A stretch of 64,000 nt of DNA from Onchocerca volvulus. Its lineage: Eukaryota > Nematoda > Chromadorea > Rhabditida > Onchocercidae. The translations under genes and the position numbers were made by a program. The notes beneath the pieces are model-generated. The model was not told the origin of the DNA and made no database searches. It saw only the letters and a program-made list of their open reading frames with translations. Position 1 is the first letter of the stretch. Each line of letters begins with the position of its first letter. The DNA lies in contig HG738140.1 of NCBI GenBank assembly GCA_000499405.2, forward strand, positions 5,136,701 through 5,200,700, read 5' to 3'. This document shows, in pieces, positions 26,101 to 41,100 of the stretch.

Positions 26101-29100
26101 GGATATGTCATTTTAATTTAAAAGATTGCAGTTCCCAATTCAATTGACATTCGCAATCACCATCAACAAAGCTTAGGGCCAATTTTTAGAATTGTACGGT
26201 TTAGATCTAGAGATTGGGTTGCTTCTCACATGGACAGTTGTTACGCAAACTAAACAGTCTCTATATCTACTTAGACACTGGAACATTAAAAAATATTGTA
26301 TACCCACAGGCACTGTGAAATTAAAAATATTAAAAGCGTGCGCTCTCTCTTTTCTTTCTTTTCCACTTAACTAGACTGAGACACAGCAGCTTCAGTTTGG
26401 TTAAGTGGAAAAGAAAGAAAAGAGAAAGCACATATTTCTAACATGTTCAATTTCACAGTGCTTGTGGGTGAACAGTACTTTTTTTTAATGTATATAAAAA
26501 AAATGTAGAAACATGCTCGTATTCAAATGCAATATTGCATCAAAATTTCAAAGCAATAAGAACTTTCGGTGATTTAAGATTTTAAACAAACGAACCTTTA
26601 CATTTCCACTGCAACGCATGGCCGAGTACAGCTAGTCTGTATAAATAAAAACAAATTACCGTTGCTGTTATTTGGCACATAAGTTTGCAGTTTCTTCACC
26701 GATTGTTTTCAAATTTCGACACAACCTTGCCTTTGAATAGGCGTCTGTTTCTATTTGTACATAACCTATCACACAAATCAATTTCGAGAGCTGTTCGGGT
26801 GTAATTTCTCTGCTTTAGTTCATCCAAATAATGCCTCGCAGAAGATTAAACCTAGTTATTGTACTCGTGTGGCGGAAGGAATGCGACGATTAATTGTAAA
26901 TCAAACTGAGGAAGAACAGGTTAACAAACGAGCGAATAAGACAAAGAATGGCTCTTTGCGAGTAGAAAGACGTTCAGCCAGACTTGAGGATTCACGGTTG
27001 GGAGCACGTCAATTGTGTTCTGCAGCTTTAGATTCTAAACAGAATGAACGCGACAGACTGAGAGTGGCTGAAGGACGTCAACAAGAAACAGGAGATCAGC
27101 ATCAAGCACAACTCCCTGTTCAGCAATCACACGATTACAATCGCTTTACACTCCGGTATAATTCACTGATGATTATAATATGAACCCGAATGTTCTCATT
27201 GGCACTATAATGAACTTTGTCCTTATTGCAAAATTCTGAAATTTAGTAGAGAAATGAAAGGAATATGTTGCGCCGCTGGAAAAATTAAAGTTTCTCAACT
27301 TGGAGAACCGTCAGAGCCGTTAAAAACTTTGCTTGCCGGATATACTGCCGATTTGAAGCATTTCCTATCTGTCATCAGGAAATACAACTCCTGAACTCCT
27401 GCTTCCAATTGACATCGTTTGGCTCGGAAATCGTAACAACACAATTTATGCCAACTTTCAAAGTGAAAGGATAAATTTATCATAAAGCCGTCTCCCTGGT
27501 TCCGTTGCCAGATGGTCAATATAAATTCAACAGTTCGACAATTCAGTTGAATAGTATTTTTTTCTATCAGCGACAGAGAAAAAAATGACACAGTGATCAG
27601 TTTGCCTGGATATTCTCTGATAATTGTCTTTTACGAAGAATCACTTCCCATCAATCAATAGAATCTTTTTCAACAAGATTTATTTCTATCACACAAGACA
27701 AAAAAACCTCTGCACATTTATTGCTAACTTTGCCTAATCACAAAGCAAGAATCAGTCTCCAATCCAACCAAATTACAAATCAAATTAAAAAGGATCAGTT
27801 TTTTCTCCACACTAGAAACATGCGCTTTCTCTTTTCTTTGTTTTCACTTTACCAGACTGAGCTACAGCAACGAGTATATATAAAAGTATATTTAAAAAAC
27901 ATGCGCATATTCGAATGCAGCGCGTTGCCAAAAATTCAAAACGATAGATAAGAATTATCCGAATCTAAGATTTTGTATTAATATAGATAAGGCGTGTGTT
28001 TAAGAACTTTCGAAAATTTGAGATTTTGAACAAACGAATATTGACATTTTTAGATTTTTATAGACTAAGTGGAGCCGGACACGTGAAGCGTGATCGGCCC
28101 CTATAGACCAGCTGGATCAGCCACGCTGCGCTTGATCGGGTCCAGCCAATAAATGAAATTAGTGAAATTTTGGAGGTGAAAATGTTATTACTTCCAGGAA
28201 CATGGTCATTATGTCTCAAAGATAAAACCAAACGTGCACAAGGATGGTTCTGCCCTTCGGAATTAACGTCTTATCGGGTTATTGCCTTCGTTGCATATGT
28301 AAGAGCAGTACTGGAAATGGGTATATCACTTTATACATTGGAATTGGTTGATGAATTGAAAATGTCACCTTATATGATTGTTATGAAGAAAAGACGACGT
28401 TTCCTGTATATATACGAAGAGTTTAAGGTAATAATAATCGTATATCTGCTATAAGATTATATCTCTTATTCAGGATACTAAGTGAATCAGGCTGATTCTT
28501 CCTCAATTTTTGGCCTAATATTAAGTTATTTGACGCAATTTTTTTATTGAAATATCAATTCAAAATCAACTTATATATTCTTCATATCGAATTTTTCTAA
28601 TGTTTTGTTTATTTCACAAAAATCATTTTCAATCAGAATTAATAAAAAAAAAAAAGGAAAACACACACATAAACACGAAAAAAAAATTTAATCCCAGTCA
28701 AGAAAACGTTTATCAAATTATTTCCGGAATCCTAATTTAAACATCTAAATGCGAATATTTAATTGCTACTTATTGATGAGAAGCACTGTCAATTATACAA
28801 AATAAATAAAACATCTATAAAGCATAAAACTATCAATCCATAAAGCCAAAATGAATTTAATCATGATAAAATGTTTCCAAAAAACAATGAGAGACTTAGA
28901 TGACAGATCTTTCAATAGTTCTGAAATTTGTTTTTTTTTTTTTTTCAGCAATGTAAGAATCTGATTATATGCTATGATGTTGGAATTGTTGCACCATTAG
29001 TGCCACGTATTGATGAGAAACAATTTCAGTTAGAACAAGTTGAAATTATAGCTTCACATGTCCTTTATAAGGATGATTTCTTGAAGTATCTTTCATTAGC

Positions 29101-29639
29101 ACCAAGTAAGTTTGATTGAATTACTGACATTTTGAAATTAATAGAAAATAATGAAATAATTTCCCTGAATATTACCATAACTAATAATAAAAAATAATAA
29201 GGATATTTTCGTTCACTCATACTACAATCGTTTTTAATATTAATTATATTTATACATTGACATTCAGATGATTTAAATAGCCTTATTATATTATAATTTA
29301 TATTTTATTAACGTAGGAAGTAAATTAACTGAATTAATGAATAGTATATTAAATTATTTTCGAAATACTAATTTTATCTTTCTATTTTTATATTTACCTA
29401 TCAGGCGAAATATAGCAAATTGAATAATTCGATTACAGTTTGATTTCTGATTGTATTAATTGCTTATCATCAATGTAGATATCAAAGTTCTACGCATTCT
29501 ATTGCCATGCCATTGGACCGAACGAGTAAAACGATGTACATTCGGATGTTTTCGTAACAATGATTTTGCATGTTTTATGGAATATGGATGGTCATCAGTA
29601 TCCTATTATCTTCCTCATACTTCGCTTGTTTTTGCTTGA
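23161..29639 (+). CDS. F-box-like protein of unknown target
   Basis: Seven exons: 23161-23250, 23638-23791, 24272-24401, 24639-24766, 28198-28427, 28949-29105 and 29479-29639; 349 aa. The N-terminus (NLPDEIIELICSYISP joined to LCLSGWKRVSKDF) matches an F-box, the domain that docks to Skp1 in SCF ubiquitin ligases. The remainder (for example MPKLRFLHISLGDN and LPCHWTERVKRCTFGCF) has no repeat or domain I recognise. Exon 1 could also end 6 bases later, adding Val-Lys. The exon 2 donor is uncertain: the strong GTTAGT at 23788 would put a stop at the start of exon 3, while the weaker GTTCTT at 23792 keeps the frame. All other joins fit. The fourth intron (3.4 kb) carries two Helitron remnants. 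The ubiquitin-ligase role is an inference from the F-box only. Confidence 0.72.
25524..26318 (+). pseudogene. Helitron helicase C-terminal fragment
   Basis: In broken frames the sequence encodes the end of a Helitron Rep/helicase (Pif1-like) protein: TTNLHVQL, LLEIGNGKVPIDLTSG, FPNIQTNYKNHD, then after a frameshift and stop near 25741 ELDNIIQSNIQ, EAINYTTEFLNSL and LKIDVPIIILWNIN, then after further frameshifts IPIIPTDM, FKRLQFPIQLTFAITINKA and the last residues NIVYPQAL. The stop is TGA at 26316-26318. Several in-frame stops and frameshifts show it is inactive. The N-terminal replication-initiator domain and the helicase Walker A region are missing. Confidence 0.85.
26302..26468. repeat. Long imperfect palindrome at the Helitron 3' end
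   Basis: Two arms of about 78 bases, 26302-26379 and 26390-26468, are inverted copies (CCCACAGGCACTGTGAAATT... against ...AATTTCACAGTGCTTGTGGG, and CTTTCTTTTCCACTTAAC against GTTAAGTGGAAAAGAAAG), with a loop of about 10 bases. The left arm contains the helicase stop codon. The arms differ at several places, including a short gap. Confidence 0.85.
26831..27560 (+). pseudogene. Helitron Rep/helicase N-terminal fragment
   Basis: The ATG at 26831 starts MPRRRLNL, then a frameshift leads into a long charged region (EGMRRLIVNQTEEEQ, KRANKTKNGSLRVERRSARL). Next come the Cys-rich segment around NELCPYCKI, the conserved block MKGICCAAGKIKV, EPSEPLKTLLAGYTADLKHF and VIRKYNS, and after a stop FQLTSFG, MPTFKVKG and PDGQYKF. 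These follow the order of the N-terminal zinc-finger-like region of Helitron proteins. Stops at 27181 and about 27394 plus frameshifts make it non-functional. The Rep HUH domain and the helicase are absent. Confidence 0.82.
27815..27872 (+). repeat. Single arm of the Helitron palindrome
   Basis: ATGCGCTTTCTCTTTTCTTT followed by TTTTCACTTTACCAGACTGAG matches the left arm of the palindrome at 26302-26468 (TGCGCTCTCTCTTTTCTTTC...CACTTAACTAGACTGAG). The second arm is missing here, so copy 2 has lost half of the structure. Confidence 0.75.
28072..28145. repeat. GC-rich double hairpin next to a splice acceptor
   Basis: A short GC-rich island in AT-rich sequence. It contains GCCGGACACGTGAAGCGTGATCGGC-type sequence and then CTGGATCA ... 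TGATCGGGTCCAG, both able to fold. The two halves resemble each other (GAAGCGTGATCGG and TGCGCTTGATCGG). It ends about 52 bases before the acceptor of exon 5 of the F-box gene and may be the 3' end of Helitron copy 2 or another insertion. Confidence 0.5.
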
Positions 29640-32600
29640 AAATTTTCGTTTTTGAATGCTTTATTAAAAATTATTTATTGAATTTATTTTTTCGTTTATG
29701 CAAATTAGTCCACATATGACAAATAGAATAGGTCAAGTCCAAATAAACATACTTTCAATTGCTGTTGTATAGACTATCATTAGATTATTATTTGCTATGG
29801 ATTTTCCTATTCAAAACAATTATTATACTTTTAGTAATAGCAAATAAATCATTTACGATTTCAACTTCATTTAGGTATTAATAATTTTTGATTATTTGTT
29901 CTCAATAGTTTTTTGGCTCAAATGTTGCAATAGAATGGATATTTAACCTCATACAGTATCCTTCAATGCTTTACTTCTATTAATTTCAGATTTGAAATTT
30001 CTAAAATTATTTAAAGATTTCGAGAAGAATTCTTCTATTAAGGTTAAAATTTCTGCAATATTTATCAACTTCACGTATTTTTCATCTTTCTAATTTGTCG
30101 AATAATTGATCTCGCTCTTTTCCTGCACAAATATTTATTTTTAATCTTATTCTGTTCATTTGCATATTTGAAATTGATAATTTAAAACATTCGAGAATAG
30201 CAAAAATTTTTCATGTATAAGTGTTAGCATAAAATGCACTTCGTAAAACCACTTATTTTATTTCTTCTACTTTAGTTGTATTATAGAATTCTGATAGTTT
30301 TTATTCAAGATTCTGCCAAATTTTTTTCGACCTAAAATTTTTTTTGCCATAAAATCCATTTTTCATATTATTGACACAAACTTAATTTCAAATACTAAAA
30401 TCACATTCCTAAATCGTTCTAAATCTTATGATAATAGTTTTATATTAGTTAGCTTTCCATTATATATTAATTCTCTTGCTATTAGATGTTACAACAATGG
30501 GTCAGTTCAGTTAATTTTGTCTTTTAGCATTAGACTGATGATATGAGAAGAGAATTGTGATATGAATGAAATTACAGTATTTATTGAATTAAAGGAAAGA
30601 AGAGTGGAATCTTAAGAGAAAAGTTAACACTTTTCATCCTATAAAATTTTTTAAATTGAAGATAAAAGTTGAAAGAAATGAATGATGTTGAAATCAATTA
30701 GACTGGAAATAAACATTACTCAAGTATTTTCTAGTATTATTTTAAGATACCCTTAATATTTTTATGATCATTTATCTATTACAAACTAATAAGATTAGAA
30801 ATAATATATTGGCCATTCCATTTTCCCTTGCCCATCTAATTCGATCATTCGATTTGATCTTTCGAGGAGCGAATTCCCGGGTGTCCCCAATATTAATAGA
30901 TGAATTCGATAAATTATCAATTTATCTAAAAAATTCTTCAATCTTGTCTCTTGTTTATTGTAATAATTAGTTGATATACTTGTAGTTTTAGATTTTTATT
31001 TAAATTTCATTTAAAACTTCCTTTGATCTCTATGCTTGATACATAAAGATTTCCCGTTTTCCTTGTTATTTTCCAAAATTACTGTATTGTAATTTATGCT
31101 TGTAAGTACTTTTTTGTAATATTTAATACTTTATTTATATTTGTTTAAGGGTATTATGATGATCTGTCTTTTTCATAATTAATTTGCTATTAGCCTTGAT
31201 TATAGTTTTATGATTACTGTAGCATTATTTTTTACTATTACTGTACCTTTTAAAATCTAGTCTAGCAACTAAAAAACCTAAATTCAGTTTTCAATCGAAT
31301 CAACAAAAAAAAATTTTTTTTAAAAATGTTTTCCCTTTTCTTTTTATTTTATGTATTGCATTTTGTCAATTTAACATTTTAAATCTTGTAATGTTTTTTT
31401 AAAAATGAAGATATCATAGTATTTGTGAATGTATTTTTGATTTATTATTTGCAAAATAATGAATTTTTAACAATTTGCTTTGCATATGATTATTATTTAT
31501 AAAATAGTAATAATTAATTTATATTCCATTAAAATAATCACGTAATATTTTGCAAATTTTTGATACGTTAGATAAGAATATATAAATTAGATATAGCAGT
31601 AAACTTCAGATTCTTAATGATAAGAATGATAAATTCTGCGTAATCTCTACTGTAACCATTTAAACACTTGATCAATGATCATCAGGCATGAGATATGATA
31701 AGGTGCTTTATTCATAGATAATTTTTGATAATGCTTTTTTTTTTCAGTAAAATTCAAAATTCAAAATAAAATTTTATCTATTTCCCTGCATTTCTCGCAA
31801 TTTGAAATATTTATTTAAACGATGATAATTTGAAAACATTTTATTATCATAGATATGTACATTTTTTCATATTTATTTCATGATAAATTTCTAGACATTT
31901 CATTAAACCTGTTGATTTCTCTTTAGCAAAATTTTTAGATTTTGAAATTTCACTGTAAAAAATCTGAAAACTAGTTTCGCTTATCTGAATGTATATGTTA
32001 AAAATGAAAAAAGGAAATAATAAATGTATGAAATTTTGGATTTTGAAGAAATTTAAACCGTAATGGGAAAAGAATTCTTTATATAATGCAAAAATTTTTA
32101 CTAAAAATAAATTTTTGAAACATGCTCAATTTAAATAAGAAATTTTTTTATAAATTATTTCTTATCATTGAAATTGCTAAAATTGTAAAAATGTTAATTA
32201 TTAGTCTAATTAAACAAAATATCATGATACAAAACTCTTGTATACTTATTATACGTATATCACTTTAACAATGATGATTAATAGATCGTAATTAAGTTGA
32301 AATTGCTGGTATATGCTAGATATAAATTGCAAAATTTTAATAATTTAATTAAATAAACCGGAATTTTTTCATTCAAACATATTAATTACACGTAAATTCT
32401 GATTACACTAATTATTCGGAGCAAGTTTGATATGTTGTGAAAATGATGATAAAATTAAAATTACCACATGCATCATTATATTATAGCATTTATTTTACTA
32501 TCGAATATGATGATAAATATAATTTTTGCAAAAGTTTTAATAATTTAATTAAATAAATCAGAACTTTTACATTCTTAACGGAATTATTAAATTAATTATC

Positions 32601-33829
32601 GAACCTTGATCTTCTATTTTCATTTTCAATCTTTTATGTTCACTTTCAAACAAATATACTCGCTGATATGATATTATTTTAGCGCATCAATAATCATTTT
32701 AATAGTTATACGAAAAGTATCTTCATGTTTTGGAATTTTTATTAATTAAAATAAATTTTTAAATGATTTTAAACTAACTGTAATTAAAAGATAATAAATA
32801 TTTCCTTCTAATATTTCCAATAAAAAAAGAATGTCTTTTGTGTTATTCATTAGCAATTCTTATTAATGAATTCTTTTTCGTTTTCAATTACAGCAAAAGT
32901 CGTTTTTATTTTTATTTTTGATGAATTTCCTTTAAAAAAGTTTTTTTTTCTTAGTCTAGCGAAAGTTTCATAAGGAAAGAATTTATTACTTTCTTCTAAG
33001 GTTTCTGAAAAAGTCAAAGTTTCCGAAAAGGAAATAAAATTCCAAAAGGAAAAAAAAAATAAATTTCCAGTTCAAAATTCCGTGAACTGCAATCACAGAT
33101 ATGCAAGATCAAATTTTTTTTTTTCTCTCTCATCGAAATGTGAATTTTAATATGAAAAATTAATTTGAAAAATGAAGTCAGATATGAAAATGAATCGTTA
33201 GATGGAACTGATTTATTTATAGTATTATGAAAAGAAATTTTTATTATCGGTGATGGTTGATAGGCGCCAATATCTCGACATATTCCAGTTACTATGCTGA
33301 TTATTTAATTAATGTTTTCTTTAATTTGGTAAAAATGAAATTACTTTTTGTATTTATAATTTGGTAGCATTCATGGCGAAGTAAAAATATAAAATTACGA
33401 ATGTAAAATGTCATCAATTTTCTTTCAGCAACTGATAACATATTTCGAAATTATCTTATTTTCAAAAATTAATCAATATTTTTTATCTTTTCATTGATTG
33501 TATCGTATCCAATCATAAGTGTTATAATGATAATTTTTCAGAAGAAGTACACAAATAGCAAATAATTTTGCAAGAAAAAAATTTTTTATTTCACATCCGT
33601 TTACATAATTTCAATAATATTTTTTGTTTATTTATGTGTATTCAAATTTGTTTGTAAAAAGTTATGTAAACGTGAAAATTCTGCATGAAAACGTGAAAAT
33701 TAGAATTTTGACGTGAACTACAATCACAGATATGCAAGATGAAGAAAAAATGAAAAAGGCATGATTAAATTTGATACAATTTCAAGCTTTAGATCCACTC
33801 CTCTTAGGCAATCATCCAATTGAGATTGT
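29640..33829. other. Convergent intergenic region
   Basis: It lies between the 3' ends of the plus-strand F-box gene and the minus-strand collagen gene. It is AT-rich throughout and should contain both 3' UTRs. I see no conserved coding segment, RNA gene or long repeat; the open frame at 30764-30970 has no splice partners or family resemblance. Confidence 0.55.
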
Positions 33830-35153
<1,324 letters not shown>

Positions 35154-38100
35154 CTTGCTATCTGCAAATTGCAAGTTTTAGCAAATTTAGATGAACAATT
35201 TAGCATTTTTAACAATTCATACAAATGATAAAATCCCAGATAAGAATGATTAAATTTCATCGAAAAAGTATAAAATATCTTGAAGATTTTATTTTATATT
35301 TGAAAATTTGAAATATCAAAAAAAAATTTATAATTTCGCAAAAATCATTAGTCTTTCTCCTGAATTTTCCTTTTCTTCCAAATATTATATTCGAAATTTT
35401 TGCAGAAAATTTTGGAAATTTTAAAATAATAATGATAAAATTTTATTAGTTTCGAATAAAATAAGAAAAATTTATATTAAAAAATATTATAAGAAAAAAG
35501 AAAATACGCAGAAGTGATAAAAACGAAAAATTTATTTAATGTATTATTTAAAAATTCTTCTCAAAAAGAAAAGACTAATGAGATAATTAATGAGTGGGAT
35601 AAAATTGTAACAAATTTATAATAAGAAATTGAAATAATAATTGCAGTAATTAATATTATGAAGAAAAACCGGAAAATTTTAGTACTTCTATATAAATTCT
35701 CATTAATTTTTTTTTTTTTGAATATTGAAGACAATCCAAATTCAAAGTAATTTTTTTTTCATTTAAAAGTAAAACTTTTCCAATGAATGCTACAATTTGA
35801 CGGATTTTTAAAAATTTTCAAGTTTTCAGAAATTTTCAGTACATTCAATTTTCGAAAAGCGGTTATCATTATTAATATATAATATTTTGTCTCATTTTAG
35901 CACTTGATTAACTATATTCTTATAGTTTTTTGACAAATTTGATAATTAGTGGATGGCAGTTATCATAAAAATATCATAATGAAGTAACATATTTGTTATC
36001 AGAGATTAATTTCTGGAAAAGGAAATATTTGACTTGAATTTGACGCAAATTAATTTTATCTCTAATTTATTCACTTTACGAGATGTTTCAGAAGGATTTA
36101 TGGGCCAAAAGCGGCTTGCTCAAAAATTTCTGATAAAGGCTTAATGATAAGTATTAAATATTAAAAGTAAGTAAATATTAAATATTCAAGTCTTGATTAC
36201 ATATAATAAAAGTTAATTCATTAATAAAAAATTTGTACATAAAATGAATAGATTGAAATTTTTTTAAAACATTATTTGAAAATTAAGGAAAAAAAATTAG
36301 CGAATAACTGATAAGAATAAAACAATTGAGAAGTAATAAAAAATGAGCAAAATCTTGTCAAAATATTTATACCTATAAAACATTAAACATTTTATTATAT
36401 TGCGATTATTCGAAAACAAATTACTAAAATTAAATTTTTTAAATTACTAATTCATTATTTGTTATATTTCTTCCCCACTATGATTTTGCTGTTCTTTTAT
36501 TAGTTATATTTCATTAGAAAGGAAAAAATAAAATAAAGTTACGAGAAATCGTTAATTTTTTTCATCAAAAAATAACAGAAGTTATAATTCGAACATCGTT
36601 GACCTTCAAATCATTTTACTAAAGAAGACATTTTCTATTTAGGAAAATTGGCAATTAAAATAAATTCGTAGTAAAATAAAAATAGATATTACAGAAAAGG
36701 AAATGGAAATTGTTCGTTGAAAAACAAAATGTCCATTTTATTATGGAAGTAAAAAAAAAAAAAAAAAATGAAATTGAAATTTTCATATGAGGAAGAATTT
36801 AACGAAACTTTACTAAAACTTCTTGATGTTTTGGTAAAACAGAAAAAGCTTGACGATTAATTTATTTCATAACTTTTATTATAAAATTGAAAACAAAAGA
36901 AACAAAAGAAACAAAAAAAAAAAAAAAAAGTGAAATTGAAATTTCTCATAAGTGAAAAGAATTCGCGAAAGCTTTCTTAATAAAAGCGAAAGCATGACAG
37001 ATTAATTTCATACGTCGTGACGAGATTGATCGGGTCAAAATGTCGCTAAATTATTGTAGTTTTGTTGTGTGTCAACTTGCACAACAATGTTTGAAATCGC
37101 TAGAATGGTGCAAACGTGCTATTTTTATATGCTTCGCAAAAATCATCGGTACACACCTACCTACCAATCTACCTTTCGGGAAAGCGCGATCGTCAAAGTG
37201 TGACGAGTTTTGCCTTTTTGTCAAAACGTATGTTTGCTCATTAAGTTAAGAAAGCAAAATGAAGATATTGCTGGAAAAAAGAGAGGTAAAGGTTGATATG
37301 TATGTGTGTATGTCACCTACATTTATCTTCACTACATTCTGCCTTTCATATAAATCAAATTGCATGCAAGTTTATAAGAATTACAAATGCAACTTATCAT
37401 CATCATCATCGATATTATCATTATCATTATTACTATTATTATCATAACGTAATTGTTATCATTATCATTATTGCCATCATAGATATAATTATTCTCATCA
37501 TCATTAATGCTAGCAACATAGTTTTATCATCATATCGCATCATTATCATCTTTATAATTTGTTGATGCACCTGTATCAAATGAAACTTGCATACATGCAA
37601 GTTTTCCAGAAATGCAATGCAACTCATTAATATTATCATATCATGCATCAAATGCATACAAGTTTATTAGAATTGGAATGCGGGACTTATCATCATCATC
37701 ATTATCATCACTGTCATTGTTATCATCATTGTCGTTATCATCATCATTATCATTGCTGTTGTAATCATCATTATATTATTACCTGGTATAATATAACAGC
37801 AAACAGAACTAACAATAGTATATCATAATTGCATGAAAGAGAGAGAGAGAGAAAGAAGTATGGTTGATAAAATTTTTGCTGGAAAACCGGATTTTATGCT
37901 CAATTTTAACAGCATTTTTAAAAATTTCAAACTTGCTTGGAAATTTCTTATTTCTTTTTTCTACTTTCTAACCAATTTTCCTGACAAGGACATAAAAAAA
38001 AAAAAAGGACAAATACTTTCAAAAGTATTATTTGCATATACAATGTGTATGTTACAAAAACAAACAATCAAATAAACAAATGTACAAATTAATTCTATAT

Positions 38101-41100
38101 AAAAATTAATAAATAAAATTGGATCGATAGCTTTATTTTTATATAGTAAATTTATAAATTTTCTTTTTTTTGAATTTTAAATCAATAAAAAAAAAAAAGA
38201 ATGAATTATTAAAATTTCGAAATGATATGAAATTTTTGAATTTTAGCGCTCTTTTTTTCTCATTTTTTTTTCTTTCTTTATTTTCAAAAATCTGATATGA
38301 ACTTTTCGTAATTTATTGAATGGAAAGGAATTCTTTTCACATTTCTTTCTCTTTTTCCTCAACACTTTTCTTATTTATTTTTATAACAATAAAAAAAAAT
38401 TAATGACTTAGCTTTCTTTTTTTTTTTTTTCTTAATAAGTTTTTATCAGTCCATCTTTTAACAACTTTTGTTACGATTCATTTCGATTTTTATTGATGTA
38501 AAAAGTTTTTTTCGCATTTCTATTTATGTTATCAGCAAAAATTGCTTTTCGCTTTCGTTTTATCATTCCGGAAAAATTAATCATTTATTATTTTTATTTT
38601 GGTTAATGGAATTAAATATTCGATTAATATAATCACAAATTTGTTGTCAACTAAACCAAATATTTGATTAATTCAATATAATCTTAAATCCATTATCAGT
38701 TATATCAATATTTTTTTTTTTTTGATAACCTTTATACTAATCCATTAACTTTCTTTTAACTTATAAGTTATCTTTTATCCTTATGTTTTTAGATTCTATA
38801 AGTTTAAAACAAAAAATAATAATGCCCAATATACTTCTTTTTATTTCAAGTTTTTATCAGCAAGATTAAATATTTGATTAGTTTAATATAATCAAATCTC
38901 AAGTCAATTATCAATTAGATTAAATATTTGATCAAAGTTGGAAAATAAAAGCTATAAAATTAATATAATTTTTTGAAATAATTCATAGTTCATTTTCATT
39001 GATTTTAATGAAAAAGCTAAAATTACTTTACTTTTAAAATATTAAATTAGAAAAAAAAACCTGAAAAACAACAGAAAATTATTTTCATGACAATGAAATT
39101 TCGTCGTTAATTTTCATTCAACAAGAAAAAAAAAAAAAAAAAATGTTGATATATTTGATATAGAAAGGAAGAGAAAGTAAAAAAAGTTTTTGTCCAAGTA
39201 ATATTTTCCTGAATTTTTCGTAATGACTAATTACTATCTTTTTTGCTAATTTCAGGTTTGTTGAAAAATTTTTTATTCTTTTTTTGTCTATCAAATGAAG
39301 AAATGGAATTGACCTTTTTTGAGTAGTTGTTATTTAGTTTGGTTTTACAATTCCAATGATAATTCAAATATAATTTCGTTAATTGTTTGACATATTTGTT
39401 AATAGACGAAAAACAAAGTAATACTTTCTTTTTACCCATTTCGAATTTAAGATTTTTGATTATTTTTCTCACCAAAAATTAATTACGTTCTATTAAGGTA
39501 ATTAATGAATTAAAAAACGATTCCTCTAGACAAATATTTAAATGTTATATAAATTCACTATTATTGCAGAAATTACTTGTAATTTTTATATTTTCATTAA
39601 CAGTAATTGATTTATAAATTTTATAATTTCATTAAGTATTAAATTATAATTAATAATTTTATAATTTTTCTAACTTTTCAATTTTATTAGGCATTAAATT
39701 ACAATTAATAGCTTTTTGTTTTTAATAATTTTACAGTTTTCATAATTTTTATAATTTCATTAAATGTCAGATTATGATTAATAATTTTATAATTTTATAA
39801 TATATAATTTTATTAAGCATTAAATTATAATTAACTTAATAATTTTTATAATTTTGCTAATTTCACTGAATGCAAATCAATTTACGATTTTGTTCAGATT
39901 GTCCAGATTTGACAAGTCTTAATATTACATTTTAAATACTAGAAATTATTTTAAATATTGGAAAAGTTTAATTACAATTTCATTAAGCAATATACTGCAT
40001 GCTTTTACATTTCATTTCAATCCATTAATAATTAATATTAAGGAAGAAAATATTTGATTGTTAGAAATTTAGAAACAGAATTTAAAAATTTTATTTCGAA
40101 TTTTAACAATGATTTCATCATTAATAATAAAAATTTTAATTGCAATCACTAATTTATCATTTCTCAATTAGTACCATGACAAATTTACATTTGATCCATT
40201 CAGAAACTACTTTTATCAACCCACAATTATATTACTGGCATATCTCGGGGTATTTCTGATATTTTTATTTCTACAGATCAGATATTTTTTGATTTGAAAA
40301 TTTATAACCTATTAAAATTTCCTATTAATATTGGATAAATAATATAAGAAAGCGAAAATCAGCAAAATATCTACGAAAGTTGAAAAGAAAATTCCGATAT
40401 GTGATATTTCGGCAAATGGTATGAGCAAATTAACAATACCGGAAAATATTCGGAAAGGAAATTTCCGTATGGATATTCCGGCAAATGATATTTATTTGAA
40501 CGGATAAAAGAAGTTTAACTTAATGAGAATTGAAAAATGATTGTTTATTCAAATTTAAATTTGTTTTGTCACTTATTAAAAGTAAATGAGAAATACAACA
40601 TTTTTGAGGATACTATTTGTAAAAATAAGATTGAAATTTGAAATCATTTTTGTCTAATTTAAATTTTTAATCTTTCTTTTTTTTTTTTTTTTTTTGAAAT
40701 AATAATTCCAAACTATGATATAAAACAATAAGGAGGTATAAAGAATGATTAATAGGCACTTATTTTTCAACAATAATTAACCAAAATATTTGTATAAATT
40801 CTTATCAATAATAGCTACAGAAAAAAATTGCATTTATAACAAGATAATGAAATAATTTTTGCACTGAAAAAACATTTATTTTTTATGAAAAAAGTTTCTT
40901 TTTTTTTGCAATCGAATAATTGACGAAAGAAGAAAGAAAAATAAAATATCATGAACGGAATTATATCACACCATATATACACATATATATATATATATAC
41001 ATTTTCATACAATATCATAAATTTACTAATTTTTTTCTTTTAATTAACATTTACCGATAATTCGCATGCGAAATTTCAAAAATCGAAAAGAAAAAAAAAA

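Larger units (their letters stand above)
25155..26635 (+). mobile_element. Decayed Helitron copy 1 (helicase end)
   Basis: The 5' end is eroded (a GATATAAATAAA-type sequence near 25157, then TTTTTACCGATTGCTTTGAAG and GCATTCGAATAGGCG). The 3' end is ACGCATGGCCGAGTACAGCTAG at 26614-26635, with the CTAG terminus. It holds only the C-terminal helicase part (25524-26318) and a palindrome. It lies in intron 4 of the F-box gene in the same orientation and abuts copy 2 at 26635/26636. Confidence 0.75.
26636..28060 (+). mobile_element. Decayed Helitron copy 2 (Rep N-terminal end)
   Basis: It starts TCTGTATAAATAAAAAC immediately after the CTAG of copy 1 and shares its 5' block (TTCTTCACCGATTGTTTTC, then TTTGAATAGGCGTCTG). 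It encodes the N-terminal part of the transposon protein (26831-27560) and then one arm of the 3' palindrome (27815-27850) and 3' sequence (ATTCGAATGCAGCGCG, GAACAAACGAATATTGACA). The 3' boundary is uncertain: no CTAG terminus is seen. Confidence 0.65.

Noticed and set aside
37259..37828. His-, Ser- and Ile-rich frames
   Set aside because: They are translations of ATC/ATT microsatellite units with no start context, splice sites or family resemblance.
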